Below are positions 53,469 through 62,042 of a DNA stretch of 63,380 nt, one piece after another. Both the position numbers and the translations under genes were made by a program. The notes beneath the pieces are model-generated. The model saw nothing but the letters and a program-made list of their open reading frames with translations. It did not search any database and had not been told where the DNA came from. The stretch is from CAZIAK01 sp964537035. GTDB taxonomy: Bacteria > Planctomycetota > B15-G4. The stretch lies in the NCBI GenBank assembly GCA_964537035.1, contig CAZIAK010000031.1, forward strand, positions 1 to 63,380, written 5' to 3'. The stretch's first letter is position 1; each line of letters begins with the position of its first letter.

Positions 53469-54749
53469 GTGCGCTCCGGGCGTGGTGATGATCGTTCTGC
53501 AGACGCTGGGGCGCCCGTTCTACACAACCCCGGGCCAGGGGGCCACGCGGGCCCAGACTCCGCCGCTCTGGCCGGGGTCCTGCAGCTGCTCTGCGCCCGA
53601 CCCGACCGCCTGGAGGCTGGTCTGGTCATTCTCGACCAGGGTCTGACCCTCGATGAGGGCGTGGCCATCGACGTGGTGGCGCGAGGTGTTGGGGGGACGC
53701 CGGTGCTGATCTTGCTGTGCGGCCCCGACCTGGCCCAGGCCATCGGGCGTTGTGCCGGTGTCCTGGCGGCCTGGCATCAGGGGCGCTTCCTGCTCGATCG
53801 GCTCTACGGCGAGGCCGGCCTCGTGGCCGAGCAGACGCCGCGCTTCAGACTCATCTCCCGGCGCTTCTCGGCGACTCGGCCGGGCGACCTGCTGCAACTG
53901 GTGGGGGGCTGCGACGTGGTGTTGTTCGAGAGCCAGGTCGTGCAGGCGGTCGATGGACGGCCCGAGCTGCATCTGGTCCCCATGGCCCGCTCGGGGTCTG
54001 CCCCGGCCGCCGAGGTCCAGCCGACGGCGCGAGCCCAGCCGACGGTCGCTGCACCCGCACGGACGACCCCACCCTCGTCTGCCACCTCGACGCCGCCCCC
54101 AACCCCAACCCCGCCACGGGCTGAGCCGCGAGTGGCGCCAGCCCAGGCAGCACCGACACATCCGTCGCTTCCGGCGGGGGACGAGCTGATCAACCCGCTG
54201 ATCGGGGCCGGTGCAGCGCCCGCCGCGCCCGTCCGCCCCGAATCGGCTGCTCTCACCGAGCCTCCCGTTCGTATCGACCCGCCCGTTGCCAGCCCATCGA
54301 CGACTCAGAGTGGCCCGCCTGCCCCTGCGGGCCCGTCTGCTCCTGCCGAGGTCTCCCAGGCCGCGCCGGCGACGAACCCCGGGTTCCCCATGGCCGTGGC
54401 ACCGAGCCAGGCGAACGGCGGTGACGAGAGGCCGCTGCCCGCGATCGATGACATCGACCTGCTGGTGCGCGCCGAGGCCAGCCCCGAGTGTCGGCGGCTG
54501 TGCCTGGCCGCTCGCGATTCGATCCGCTCGCTCTCCAGCCTGGTGAGTCAGACCATCGAGCCGGACCGCCTCTGCTTCCTGGTCGACGGCGTGCTCCTGG
54601 CCACGTTGATCCCTCGCGGGGACAGCCTGCAGCTGCGGGTGGGCGAAGAGGGAGGGCCTGCGTTCGAGGTCCACGACGACGAGAGCTTCAACGCCAGCCT
54701 GAACGCCACCTTCAGCCACTACTTCAGCCGCTTCGCCGTCCGCGCCTGA
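53469..54749 (+). CDS. Proline-rich protein with degenerate nuclease-like N-terminal domain
   Basis: About 426 residues if started at the GTG at 53469, the only start codon in frame after the divergent gene. The N-terminal ~165 residues (QGLTLDEGVAIDVVARGVGG, then PVLILLC) resemble the beta-strand core of PDDEXK/NucS-like nucleases, with the Asp retained but the ExK positions replaced by hydrophobics. This likeness is tentative. About 180-310 is a Pro/Ala/Thr-rich linker. The C-terminal ~90 residues form a compact domain (CRRLCLAARDSIRSLSSLV; FSHYFSRFAV). It is followed by the HhH protein and nadC on the same strand, hinting at a DNA- or nucleotide-related role. Confidence 0.55.
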   Translation: MRSGRGDDRSADAGAPVLHNPGPGGHAGPDSAALAGVLQLLCARPDRLEAGLVILDQGLTLDEGVAIDVVARGVGGTPVLILLCGPDLAQAIGRCAGVLAAWHQGRFLLDRLYGEAGLVAEQTPRFRLISRRFSATRPGDLLQLVGGCDVVLFESQVVQAVDGRPELHLVPMARSGSAPAAEVQPTARAQPTVAAPARTTPPSSATSTPPPTPTPPRAEPRVAPAQAAPTHPSLPAGDELINPLIGAGAAPAAPVRPESAALTEPPVRIDPPVASPSTTQSGPPAPAGPSAPAEVSQAAPATNPGFPMAVAPSQANGGDERPLPAIDDIDLLVRAEASPECRRLCLAARDSIRSLSSLVSQTIEPDRLCFLVDGVLLATLIPRGDSLQLRVGEEGGPAFEVHDDESFNASLNATFSHYFSRFAVRA

Positions 54750-54759
54750 GCGGCGCTGA

Positions 54760-55098
54760 GTGACGCGCCAGGGGTTGAGCCGTCAGGCCGCTGTGGACAA
54801 CGACGATCACCTGGGGCGCGGCCTGATGATCATTGGCCTGGCGGCACTCTGCAGGGCCAGCTGCGCCGACCTGGACGCTCCCCGGGCGAGCGCTGTGGGC
54901 GAGCCGGTCGAGATTCGACTGGAGCAACTCTCAGGCGATGCCTGGCGCCTGCTGCCCGGGGTCGGCGAGGTCCTGGCCGCCCGGCTGGAGCAGGCGCGCC
55001 TGGACGCAGGTGGTCACCTGGACCAGCAGGGCATCGACGATGTTCCGGGCGTGGGTCCCCGGCTGCTGGCCCGCTGGTTGCGCCTGCAGGCTCGCTGA
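54760..55098 (+). CDS. Helix-hairpin-helix protein, ComEA-like
   Basis: A 112-residue protein starting with GTG. A hydrophobic stretch at about 20-36 (GRGLMIIGLAALCRASC) may be a signal or anchor. The C-terminal half has two HhH units (WRLLPGVGEVLAARLEQAR; GIDDVPGVGPRLLARWLRL) as in ComEA, which binds double-stranded DNA non-specifically during uptake. Between lies EIRLEQLSGDA instead of the usual NINTA start. It is 10 nt after the preceding gene and 33 nt before nadC, so probably in one operon. Confidence 0.8.
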   Translation: MTRQGLSRQAAVDNDDHLGRGLMIIGLAALCRASCADLDAPRASAVGEPVEIRLEQLSGDAWRLLPGVGEVLAARLEQARLDAGGHLDQQGIDDVPGVGPRLLARWLRLQAR

Positions 55099-55131
55099 CC
55101 GTGGGACGGATCCGTTAGCATCCCTGCCATC

Positions 55132-56091
55132 GTGTCCCCTCACCATGACAACATCTGCCCTTCATCTGACGATCACGCCGCTCAGGTGGCGCTCGAGCTG
55201 GTGCGTCTGGCCCTGGCCGAAGACCTGGGCGACGTGGGCGACATCACCACCCAGCTGACCTTCGCCGGGCAGGGTGACGAGAGAGGGCCCCACGGTCGCG
55301 CGCGCATCGTGGCCAAGGCCACGGGACGTCTCTCCGGAGTGGCCCTGGCCTGCAGGGTCTTCGAGCTGGTCGATCCCGCTGTGCACTGTCGGGTCGAGCG
55401 AGGGGACGGCGCCGCGGTCGAGCCTGGCGATCTGGTCCTGGAGGCCCATGGCCCGGCGGCGTCGCTGCTGGAGGCCGAACGGACCGCGCTCAACCTGCTC
55501 GGTGGCCTGTCCGGTGTGGCCACCATGACCAGCCGTTTCGTCCAGGCGGTCGAGGGCACGTCGGCCCGCATCGTGGACACCCGCAAGACCACCCCGGGGC
55601 GGCGCCTGCTCGAGAAGGCGGCGGTGCTCCACGGCGGCGGCCACAACCACCGCATCGGCCTCTACGACGAGGTGCTGCTGAAAGAGAATCACTTCGCCAT
55701 GGCTCCCGACAAGAGCTATCGAGAGGTGGTGGCGCGGATCCGCCAGTTGTCGCCAGACGGCCTGCGCATCACCGCCGAGGCCCGCGACCTCGACGAGGCC
55801 CGCTCCGCAGCCGACGGAGGCGCCGATGTGATCTTGCTGGACAACTTCACCGTGGCCGAGCTGACCCAGGCCGTGACCGCCCTGGCCGATCATCCCCGGC
55901 GCGCTGGCTTCGAGCTCGAGGCCAGCGGCGGCGTGAACCTGACCACGGTGGGGGACATCGCCCGCAGCGGCGTCGAGCGCATCAGCGTGGGCGCCCTGAC
56001 CCACTCGGCCCCGGCCCTCGACCTGTCCCAACTGCTCGAACCGCAAGACGACGCTGCGAGAGGATCGACGCCCCCAGGCGGTGCGCCCTGA
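55132..56091 (+). CDS. nadC: Nicotinate-nucleotide pyrophosphorylase (carboxylating)
   Basis: A 319-residue quinolinate phosphoribosyltransferase, the step after nadA in NAD synthesis. Diagnostic stretches are LAEDLGDVGDITT, RTALNLLGGLSGVAT, DTRKTTPGRRLLEK and HGGGHNHRIGLYDEVLLKEN, plus EASGGVNLTTV near the end. Start is GTG at 55132. TAGCAT at 55116-55121 could be a -10, giving a nearly leaderless transcript; it may alternatively be read from the upstream operon. Its TGA overlaps the ATG of the following anti-sigma-like gene by 1 nt. Confidence 0.96.
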   Translation: MSPHHDNICPSSDDHAAQVALELVRLALAEDLGDVGDITTQLTFAGQGDERGPHGRARIVAKATGRLSGVALACRVFELVDPAVHCRVERGDGAAVEPGDLVLEAHGPAASLLEAERTALNLLGGLSGVATMTSRFVQAVEGTSARIVDTRKTTPGRRLLEKAAVLHGGGHNHRIGLYDEVLLKENHFAMAPDKSYREVVARIRQLSPDGLRITAEARDLDEARSAADGGADVILLDNFTVAELTQAVTALADHPRRAGFELEASGGVNLTTVGDIARSGVERISVGALTHSAPALDLSQLLEPQDDAARGSTPPGGAP

Positions 56092-56519
56092 TGAGGGCGG
56101 GGACGTCGGTTCATCGCACCATCGCCATCGACGGCAACCCGGCGTCGGTGCGAGGCTTGCGAGCCATGCTGGCCTCGTTCCTCGACGACCGCAGCATCGA
56201 GAAGCACGTGCGCCGGGCGGTGGTGCTGGCCTTCTCGGAGGCCCTCGACAACGCCGTCGAGCACGGCATGCTCGAGCGCCAGGGCTCGCTCACCATCTGG
56301 CTGCGCTACTCCCCCCGCTACATTCTCGTGGCCCTGCGCGATTCGGGCAGCCACCAGGCGCCCCTGGGCCACGCTCACTCGCCAGACGAAGACGCTGAGC
56401 GAGGGCGGGGCTTCGAGCTGATGCACAAGCTGATGGACGTGGTCAAGGTGCGCACGTTTCTCGATGGCGGCACCCGGGTCTCCATGTTGCGCCGCCTGGA
56501 CCAGCGCCCTTGCGACTGA
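56091..56519 (+). CDS. RsbW-like ATP-binding regulatory protein
   Basis: A 142-residue HATPase_c_2 (GHKL) protein. The N-box is in AFSEALDNAVEHGML, with Asn and His in place. The G1 box is DSGSHQ, lacking the second Gly of DxGxG. The G2 box is GRGFELM. RsbW-like proteins phosphorylate an STAS antagonist and bind a sigma factor; neither partner is next to it. It overlaps nadC by 1 nt and the VanZ-like gene by 10 nt. The linkage to nadC may be only for expression. Confidence 0.85.
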   Translation: MRAGTSVHRTIAIDGNPASVRGLRAMLASFLDDRSIEKHVRRAVVLAFSEALDNAVEHGMLERQGSLTIWLRYSPRYILVALRDSGSHQAPLGHAHSPDEDAERGRGFELMHKLMDVVKVRTFLDGGTRVSMLRRLDQRPCD

Positions 56520-56953
56520 ACTGGCCACGGTGGCTCAGCGCACCCCTGCTGGTGGCCTGGACGCTGATGATCGGCTGGCTCATGCTCAGCACGAAGGTCA
56601 CCCAGCTGACCATCACCCAGAGCAGCTACATGAACAACCTGGGCCACGCGGTGGTCTTCGGCGTCGAGGCCATGTTGCTCGGCCTGCTCTGGCGCCCCGG
56701 CCTGGTCGGGCGGCCCAGGTTGGTGTGGTGCACCGTGGGGCTGGTGGCCCTGGCCTACGCGGGTCTGCTGGAGTGGCGGCAGGGCTTCGTGCCCGGGCGC
56801 ACCAGTTCGCTGGTCGACATGGTGACCAACGCCATCGGCGCCCTGGGCACGCCCTACGCCCTGGCAGACGGCCGGCTGTTCTGCCCGCGGGCGCTTGCCG
56901 TGGCTGTGGCCGCGCTGGGGTCGGCGGCCCTGGCGACCTGGCCTCTGGTGTGA
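56510..56953 (+). CDS. VanZ-like membrane protein
   Basis: A 147-residue protein starting with TTG at 56510, overlapping the RsbW-like gene by 10 nt. Four helices, with VanZ-family marks NNLGHAVVFGVEAMLLGLL and GLLEWRQGFVPGRTSSLVDM followed by VTNAIGALG. VanZ proteins affect teicoplanin susceptibility in some Gram-positives, but most are of unknown function in the envelope. It is the last gene of the plus-strand operon starting at 53469. Confidence 0.85.
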   Translation: MRLNWPRWLSAPLLVAWTLMIGWLMLSTKVTQLTITQSSYMNNLGHAVVFGVEAMLLGLLWRPGLVGRPRLVWCTVGLVALAYAGLLEWRQGFVPGRTSSLVDMVTNAIGALGTPYALADGRLFCPRALAVAVAALGSAALATWPLV

Positions 56954-57105
56954 GGGTGGCTTGGGCCGCCGCGGATTGGCTCCGAAGACCGGCCCACTCT
57001 CTGGAACAGAGGCGGGGAACGTGTCGAGCTTGCGGACCGGAGTAATGTTCGATACGGTCCCTCAAGAGGAATAATTGACGCCTTCGTTCTTTAGGGGAAG
57101 ATCAT

Positions 57106-57891
57106 ATGAGCAGAATTCTTGGTAGGTCGGCTGGCTCGCTGAGTGAGCCGTCAGGCCGGTCGTTGGCAGCAATCCAAAGGGTTGCTTGCTTGGCAGTAGT
57201 TCTGACATGTGCTCTCGTCGGACGAGTCTAAGCAGATGACTTTGGAGACGGCGGCGGTCTTGTGACCCCTCCCAGTCCTGAACTCATTGCTCAGGTGAAC
57301 GCCCTTGGCACCGTGGCAGCCGCAGCCGGGCTTCCGGTTATTGTCACGACAGTGAGCGGCGTGACCTTGCTCAATGGCATGCCTGTTTGGGAACTCGGCG
57401 CTGCAGAGGGTAGTCAATACGATGCTATCTCCAGCTTCACACAGCCCCAGAGCGTAGCCATCAATCTGAGTTCAATTACATGGGGCGACATCGGAGAAAA
57501 TGACCCCGCGGATGTGGCGGAGCTTGTGAACATCGCCATCCATGAATCTGCTCATCAGGCCTTCGCAATCGCGCTCATACAGGGCTGCGCCAGCGACGTG
57601 CTGCTGTGGAGCATGGTCGTCTTGTGCCACAAGCAACACAGCGGCAATGCCTGCAACGAAAACTATGCCTACTCAAGGACCGTCCGCGAGCTATGCGAAT
57701 CACTAGAGGATCTTCCACCTGGTGGGCTGCGTGACGCGATAGAAGTTGAGCTAGCGGAACAGATTGACGCCTGCGTAAAGTTTGAGGCTGCTTGTGTCGC
57801 TGCCAACGCCAAGTGTGGTCCACCGTCCATGATCATGCCCCCTGATCACATTCCGTGTGGAGGTTGCGAAGCATGCTCGGAATGCGAATAA
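57106..57891 (+). pseudogene. Secreted HExxH Cys-rich protein interrupted by an in-frame TAA
   Basis: An ATG at 57106 with an AGGGG ribosome site (57093) opens a 41-codon frame whose last part is a signal peptide (CLAVVLTCALVGRV). It stops at TAA 57229-57231. The same frame continues as ADDFGDGGGLVTPP and runs to 57891 as a protein with HESAHQAF (a zinc HExxH motif, 57541-57555) and many Cys (CGGCEACSEC at the end). The stop falls one codon before a perfect cleavage context: CAA to TAA would turn VQA-DD into V-stop-ADD. So this is one gene with a nonsense mutation, a recoded stop or a sequencing error. GTG at 57262 could restart translation, but without a signal peptide. The region is noticeably richer in A/T than its surroundings. 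Confidence 0.75.
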
Positions 57892-58787
57892 AGATGTCAG
57901 CTGCAACAAATGGCCAAGCTTCGTGGCTGCTGCACTGGACAACCGCCCTGCTGCTCGTCGCCGGCGGCTGTCAATTACTCCAGGCACAGACGCCCACTCC
58001 CGTACCTGATGAGCTCTTAGCATGGGCGTGGGGACACTCGAACGCCGATGTGATTGTCCTGCCGACCCAGAATCCGCAGCACTATGTCCAGGCTGAGGTG
58101 CGATTCTATAACGCTGACGGCGACCCAAGAGTCGAGCTGTCTTGGCGGTTCAAGACGGCCAACGGCAGTGGTCGCAAGACGAGCACCCACGACGTCTCGT
58201 TTCAACCCACCGGGGTGTGCGGCCGAGCTGGCAGCACGGACGTGATCTACGTAGTGGGGTGGTCTTCCCGGGCCTCCAAGGTTCTCGTCGAGGAGTGGCG
58301 ATTGACGAACTTTGCGCTGGCCGAGACGATCACCCCCAGCGGCAAGACGATCGTCTCTCTGGCAGGTCCGACCGTCGACCGCACTCTGCTCACTGCAACA
58401 GATGAGATTCCACTCGTCGCAGGCGTCGCAGCGAACCCATGGTCGGATCAGCTCTACCTGCTCGACAACGCCTCCCCAAGAGCAGTCCACGTGCTGGACA
58501 TCGCAACGGGCGACTTGGCCCCCACGCCGCTTGTCACCGAAACTCAGCAACCCGCTCTTGCCGAGCATCGTTCGATCTTGGCTGGCCTGACCGACCAGGG
58601 CTTCGTGGTCTTCACCGAAGAGCGGCGGCGTTGGGTCCGCCACGGTGTCTCTAGTTTGCCCCAGACTGTGGTGTCCCTCCGCGACGAGGGCCTCGATGGA
58701 GTTTTCGAAATCGTGCAGGCGGTGCCTGTCGATGTCTTCAACGCGACCTGGGTCAATCGCTGGGTACTCGACTTCAGTGAGCCGTAA
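57882..58787 (+). CDS. Secreted protein of unknown function, possibly beta-propeller
   Basis: About 301 residues; ATG at 57882 overlaps the end of the interrupted gene, and ATG at 57894 is an alternative. A signal peptide covers about residues 12-36 (LLHWTTALLLVAGGCQLLQA). The mature part is beta-rich, with segments such as DVIYVVGWSS, WSDQLYLLDNAS and RAVHVLDIATGDL that recall propeller blades. No C-terminal planctomycete domain is present. Coupled to the preceding gene by overlap, so the two may act together outside the cell. I do not recognise the family. Confidence 0.65.
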   Translation: MRIKMSAATNGQASWLLHWTTALLLVAGGCQLLQAQTPTPVPDELLAWAWGHSNADVIVLPTQNPQHYVQAEVRFYNADGDPRVELSWRFKTANGSGRKTSTHDVSFQPTGVCGRAGSTDVIYVVGWSSRASKVLVEEWRLTNFALAETITPSGKTIVSLAGPTVDRTLLTATDEIPLVAGVAANPWSDQLYLLDNASPRAVHVLDIATGDLAPTPLVTETQQPALAEHRSILAGLTDQGFVVFTEERRRWVRHGVSSLPQTVVSLRDEGLDGVFEIVQAVPVDVFNATWVNRWVLDFSEP

Positions 58788-59204
58788 CTCGATTCACGCC
58801 GCACTGTTGAGCATTGATTTCCAGCAACGCTACCACGGACGTCGGTCTGCCCGGATTCCAGGAGCATTCCATCTTGGTCGCCTTCAACGGTCAAGCCTGC
58901 GGCGCCGTTCCGCGCCCGCAACGCCCGATCCCTAAGGCGTCATCGCCATCGCTCGATGAACCTGGGGAGGGTAAGGGAATGCAGCTGCTTGGTCGCCGCT
59001 GGGCAGACAGCAAAGCCTGTGCCCTCGAGTAGGCCTCCGTCGTAGTAGACGGCCGCAGTTAGCCGTGTTCACCCAAGGTGATTGTTGCTCGGGCGAAGGG
59101 AGCCCACGACGCGGGCCCAGGGCTTTCGCTACCCTCCGTGCTCGCGGGCCCCGCGCAGGGCGGAGGCTCCCCAGCTCTCGCACTTTTTCCATCCAGGTCG
59201 CGTC
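58788..59204. other. Intergenic region before purB
   Basis: A 417-nt gap. A weak 72-codon frame at 58814-59032 (ISSNATTDVGLPGFQEHSIL) has some protein-like character and could be a degraded secreted-protein end, but lacks support. TACCCT at 59130-59135 lies 70 nt before the purB start and is of the TANNNT type. No terminator or RNA gene was recognised. Confidence 0.4.
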
Positions 59205-60656
59205 ATGTCCCAAGCTGACGAGCGCCACGAAACGTGGGTCTCTCCCCTGGCCGAGCGCTATGCCAGCGCTGCCATGCGTCGCAACTTCTCGGATGCCACG
59301 CGCCACAGGCACTGGCGGCGGCTCTGGCTGGCCCTGGCCACCGCCGAGAAGCAGCTGGGCCTGGAGATCAGCGACGAGCAGCTGGCCGAGCTGGCCGACC
59401 ACCTCGACGACATCGACTACGAGGCGGCGGATCGCTACGAGGGTGAGCTGCGCCACGACGTGATGGCCCACGTGCACGCCCTGGGTGACCAGGCCCCAGC
59501 GGCCCGTCCCATCGTGCACCTGGGCGCCACCAGCTGCTACGTCACCGACAACAGCGAGCTGATCCAGATGCGCGACGGGATCGACATCCTGCTGCCCATG
59601 GTCTGGGCCAGCATCGCGTCGTTGTCCGACTTCGCTCGGCGCTACGCCCACCTTCCCACCCTGGGCTTCACCCACTTTCAGCCGGCCCAGCCCACCACCG
59701 TGGGCAAGCGCGCCTGTCTGTGGATTCAAGACCTGGCCGACGACGCCCGGCAGCTGGCCCGCCTGCGCGACGAGCTGCCCTTCAGAGGAGCCAAGGGGAC
59801 CACCGGCACCCAGGCCAGCTACCTGGCGCTCTTCGACGGCGACCATGACAAGGTACGTCAGCTCGACGAGCTGGTCACCGAGTCGATGGGCTTCTCGAAG
59901 AGCTGCGGTGTCACCGGGCAGACCTACTCGCGCAAGACCGACTTCGCCGTGCTGGCGGCCCTGTCCGGGCTGGCTCAGAGCGCGGGCAAGATGGCCACGG
60001 ACCTGCGCTTGCTGGCGCACCTCAAAGAGATCGAGGAGCCCTTCGGCAAGCAGCAGATCGGCAGCTCGGCCATGGCCTACAAGCGCAACCCCATGCGCAG
60101 CGAGCGCATCTGCGCCCTGTCGAGGTTCTTGCGCGGGTTGCTGATGAACCCCGCGGAGACCGCGGCGACCCAGTGGCTCGAGCGCACCCTCGATGACTCG
60201 GCCAACCGGCGCCTGACCACGTCCCAGGCGTTCTTGACCGCGGACGCCATCTTGCAGCTGGTGCTGAACGTGAGCTCGGGGCTGGTGGTGCACGAGGCGG
60301 TGATCGCCCGGCACCTGTCGGCAGAGCTGCCCTTCATGGCCACCGAGACGATCTTGATGGAGACGGTGCGTCGTGGAGGCGATCGCCAAGAGCTGCACGA
60401 GGTGATCCGCCGCTGCTCCATGGAGGCTGCGAGCCGAGTGAAGCTCGAGGGCTGCGACAACGATCTGCTGGAGCGGTTGGCGGGGGAGCCTGCGTTTGAA
60501 GTGGTCAAGGACGACCTGGACAGCTTGTGTGATCCGAGCCGCTTCGTGGGCAGGGCTCCGGAGCAGGTGGAGGAGTACCTGGCTGCGGAGATCGATCCCA
60601 TGCTGGCCGAGCATCGGCAGGCCATCGCTGGGCTGTCGGGTGAGGTGCGGGTCTGA
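59205..60656 (+). CDS. purB: Adenylosuccinate lyase, eukaryotic type
   Basis: A 483-residue fumarase/aspartase-superfamily enzyme acting twice in purine synthesis (SAICAR to AICAR, adenylosuccinate to AMP). The flexible-loop signature is GSSAMAYKRNPMRSER, with Ala in place of the usual Pro. Length and long blocks such as WLERTLDDSANRRL and ELPFMATETILME correspond to the animal ADSL form and not the 430-residue B. subtilis or 456-residue E. coli types. Catalytic His and Ser are in GATSCYVTDNS, LGFTHFQPAQPTTVGKR and GSSAM. A frame opens at 59082, but MSQADERHETW at 59205 is the family start. Confidence 0.96.
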   Translation: MSQADERHETWVSPLAERYASAAMRRNFSDATRHRHWRRLWLALATAEKQLGLEISDEQLAELADHLDDIDYEAADRYEGELRHDVMAHVHALGDQAPAARPIVHLGATSCYVTDNSELIQMRDGIDILLPMVWASIASLSDFARRYAHLPTLGFTHFQPAQPTTVGKRACLWIQDLADDARQLARLRDELPFRGAKGTTGTQASYLALFDGDHDKVRQLDELVTESMGFSKSCGVTGQTYSRKTDFAVLAALSGLAQSAGKMATDLRLLAHLKEIEEPFGKQQIGSSAMAYKRNPMRSERICALSRFLRGLLMNPAETAATQWLERTLDDSANRRLTTSQAFLTADAILQLVLNVSSGLVVHEAVIARHLSAELPFMATETILMETVRRGGDRQELHEVIRRCSMEAASRVKLEGCDNDLLERLAGEPAFEVVKDDLDSLCDPSRFVGRAPEQVEEYLAAEIDPMLAEHRQAIAGLSGEVRV

Positions 60657-60683
60657 GCGCAGGAGGGTCTCCAGTCCGCGCGG

Positions 60684-60812
60684 CTGATCGCGCAGCTCAC
60701 ACAGCCCCATGTCGTGGAGCCCATGCTGGCGTCGCTCGGGTTGCCGACCAAGGCGCCGTTGGTGCATCCGTTGGGGCTACAACCTGCGCGGGATCCGCCC
60801 GAGCTGTTCTGA
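60684..60812 (+). pseudogene. C-terminal remnant of an IS91-family transposase
   Basis: In a 357-nt gap after purB, a frame ending at TGA 60810-60812 encodes LIAQLTQPHVVEPMLASLGL and then P-rich PLGLQPARDPPELF. This matches the usual last ~45 residues of IS91-family transposases (IAALTDP..V...L..LGLP...P...PARPPP). No start codon, zinc finger or catalytic part is present upstream; the frame even follows purB's stop directly. The rest of the gap, to 61013, holds no gene; TAGACT at 60987-60992 may be a -10 for the cupin gene. Confidence 0.5.
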
Positions 60813-61037
60813 GGGAGGTGAGAACGCGACCAGAGCCTGGGCGCGCTGACGGCGCGCCCGGGGAGGGTCCGTCCGCCGAGTGTGCTGGGGGTTTGCTGCG
60901 GGTGCGCCGGGGTGCTCGGCGAGGCTCGTGTGAGCGAAGGCGGCGGCGAGAGACCGCGTGGGGACCCGCAGAGGCGGTCGGTGGGGTAGACTGGCAGCGC
61001 TCGCCGGGGCTGTTTGGCCGTGATGGGGGGCTTTGAA

Positions 61038-61931
61038 ATGCCTACGCGCAGAAGGGATCGGTTGTCCATGCGATCAGCACTTGTTCCGCCGAAGAGCATC
61101 TCGATCCCCGCGATCGACCTGGATCAGATCGATGCCGCCACGTTTCAGACGCGCTACGTGGATCCGGGTCGGCCGGTCTTGCTGCGCGGAGCCATGAAGA
61201 ACTGGGCCGCACTGGGGCGCTGGCAAGATCCGGAGTACCTGGCTGAGGCAGCCGGGGAGCGGGTCATCTACGCAGCCGATCCTGCTAATGGCGATCGGAC
61301 GCAGCTTCCGTTGAAGGACCTCTGGCGCGGCATCTTCGCCGAGGGCGGCGCCAAGTTCAGTTCGATCAACGCATCGATCAACACCAAGGGTCAATCCGGC
61401 ATCCTCGGAAACCTGACATCGGACACCAAGCTGGGGCCTTTCCTGCCCCACGCCCACCATGTCTCAACCAAGGTGTTCGCCGGCTACAACACGCGTTGCG
61501 GTCTTCATCTTCATCCAGACACGGAGGCCTACCTGTGCCAGGTTGTAGGAAAGAAGCGCGTGATCCTGTTCCCCCCTGATGACTGGAATCACATCTACCC
61601 CGCCAACTGGTATTCGCCGTACGTCAGCTTCAGCAAGGCGCACTTTGCGAGGGATGGGCAGTGGCCCGACTTCGGGGAGTTCCCGCAGTTGGCGAAAACA
61701 CACCCCATGGAGTGCGTCGTCGAACCGGGGGACATGCTGTACATTCCGATTTACTGGTGGCACGTGGTGTGGGGCCTCGGTGCGGCCATCTGCGTCACCC
61801 AGTTCTTCCGCAGCTCGTTAAGCAAGCGCTTCATGACCCGGTCGGGGCTGCGCTGCAACTACCTCAACCGCGTCGGGGGCATGCGCCTGCGCCTCCAGAT
61901 GCGCAAGCGTGGCCTCACCGCCGGGGTGTGA
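61038..61931 (+). CDS. Cupin-like/JmjC-fold oxygenase family protein
   Basis: About 297 residues; ATGs at 61023, 61038 and 61068 are all possible starts. Resembles cupin_8/JmjC 2-oxoglutarate oxygenases: an N-terminal YVDPGRPVLLRGAMKNWAAL, the iron motif HLHPDTEAYLCQVVGKKRV with HxD, and the distal His in GDMLYIPIYWWHVVW. VFAGYNTRCGLHLHPD shows the expected strand before the metal site. Members hydroxylate proteins, tRNA or small molecules. The gene lies between two IS91 remnants, so it may have arrived with or been rearranged by such elements. Confidence 0.8.
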   Translation: MPTRRRDRLSMRSALVPPKSISIPAIDLDQIDAATFQTRYVDPGRPVLLRGAMKNWAALGRWQDPEYLAEAAGERVIYAADPANGDRTQLPLKDLWRGIFAEGGAKFSSINASINTKGQSGILGNLTSDTKLGPFLPHAHHVSTKVFAGYNTRCGLHLHPDTEAYLCQVVGKKRVILFPPDDWNHIYPANWYSPYVSFSKAHFARDGQWPDFGEFPQLAKTHPMECVVEPGDMLYIPIYWWHVVWGLGAAICVTQFFRSSLSKRFMTRSGLRCNYLNRVGGMRLRLQMRKRGLTAGV

Positions 61932-62042
61932 CGGGGTGAGTCCAAGCCGGGCCACAGCGGCTGGAGCTTGCGGTCGGCACAACAGGGGGAGACATAGTCG
62001 CGCCTGACACTGGTCGCTCTTGCCGTCGTGATCTCGGCCGCC

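Noticed and set aside
58932..60767. 611-codon minus-strand frame opposite purB
   Set aside because: The plus strand encodes a complete adenylosuccinate lyase; the antisense product has no recognisable domain.
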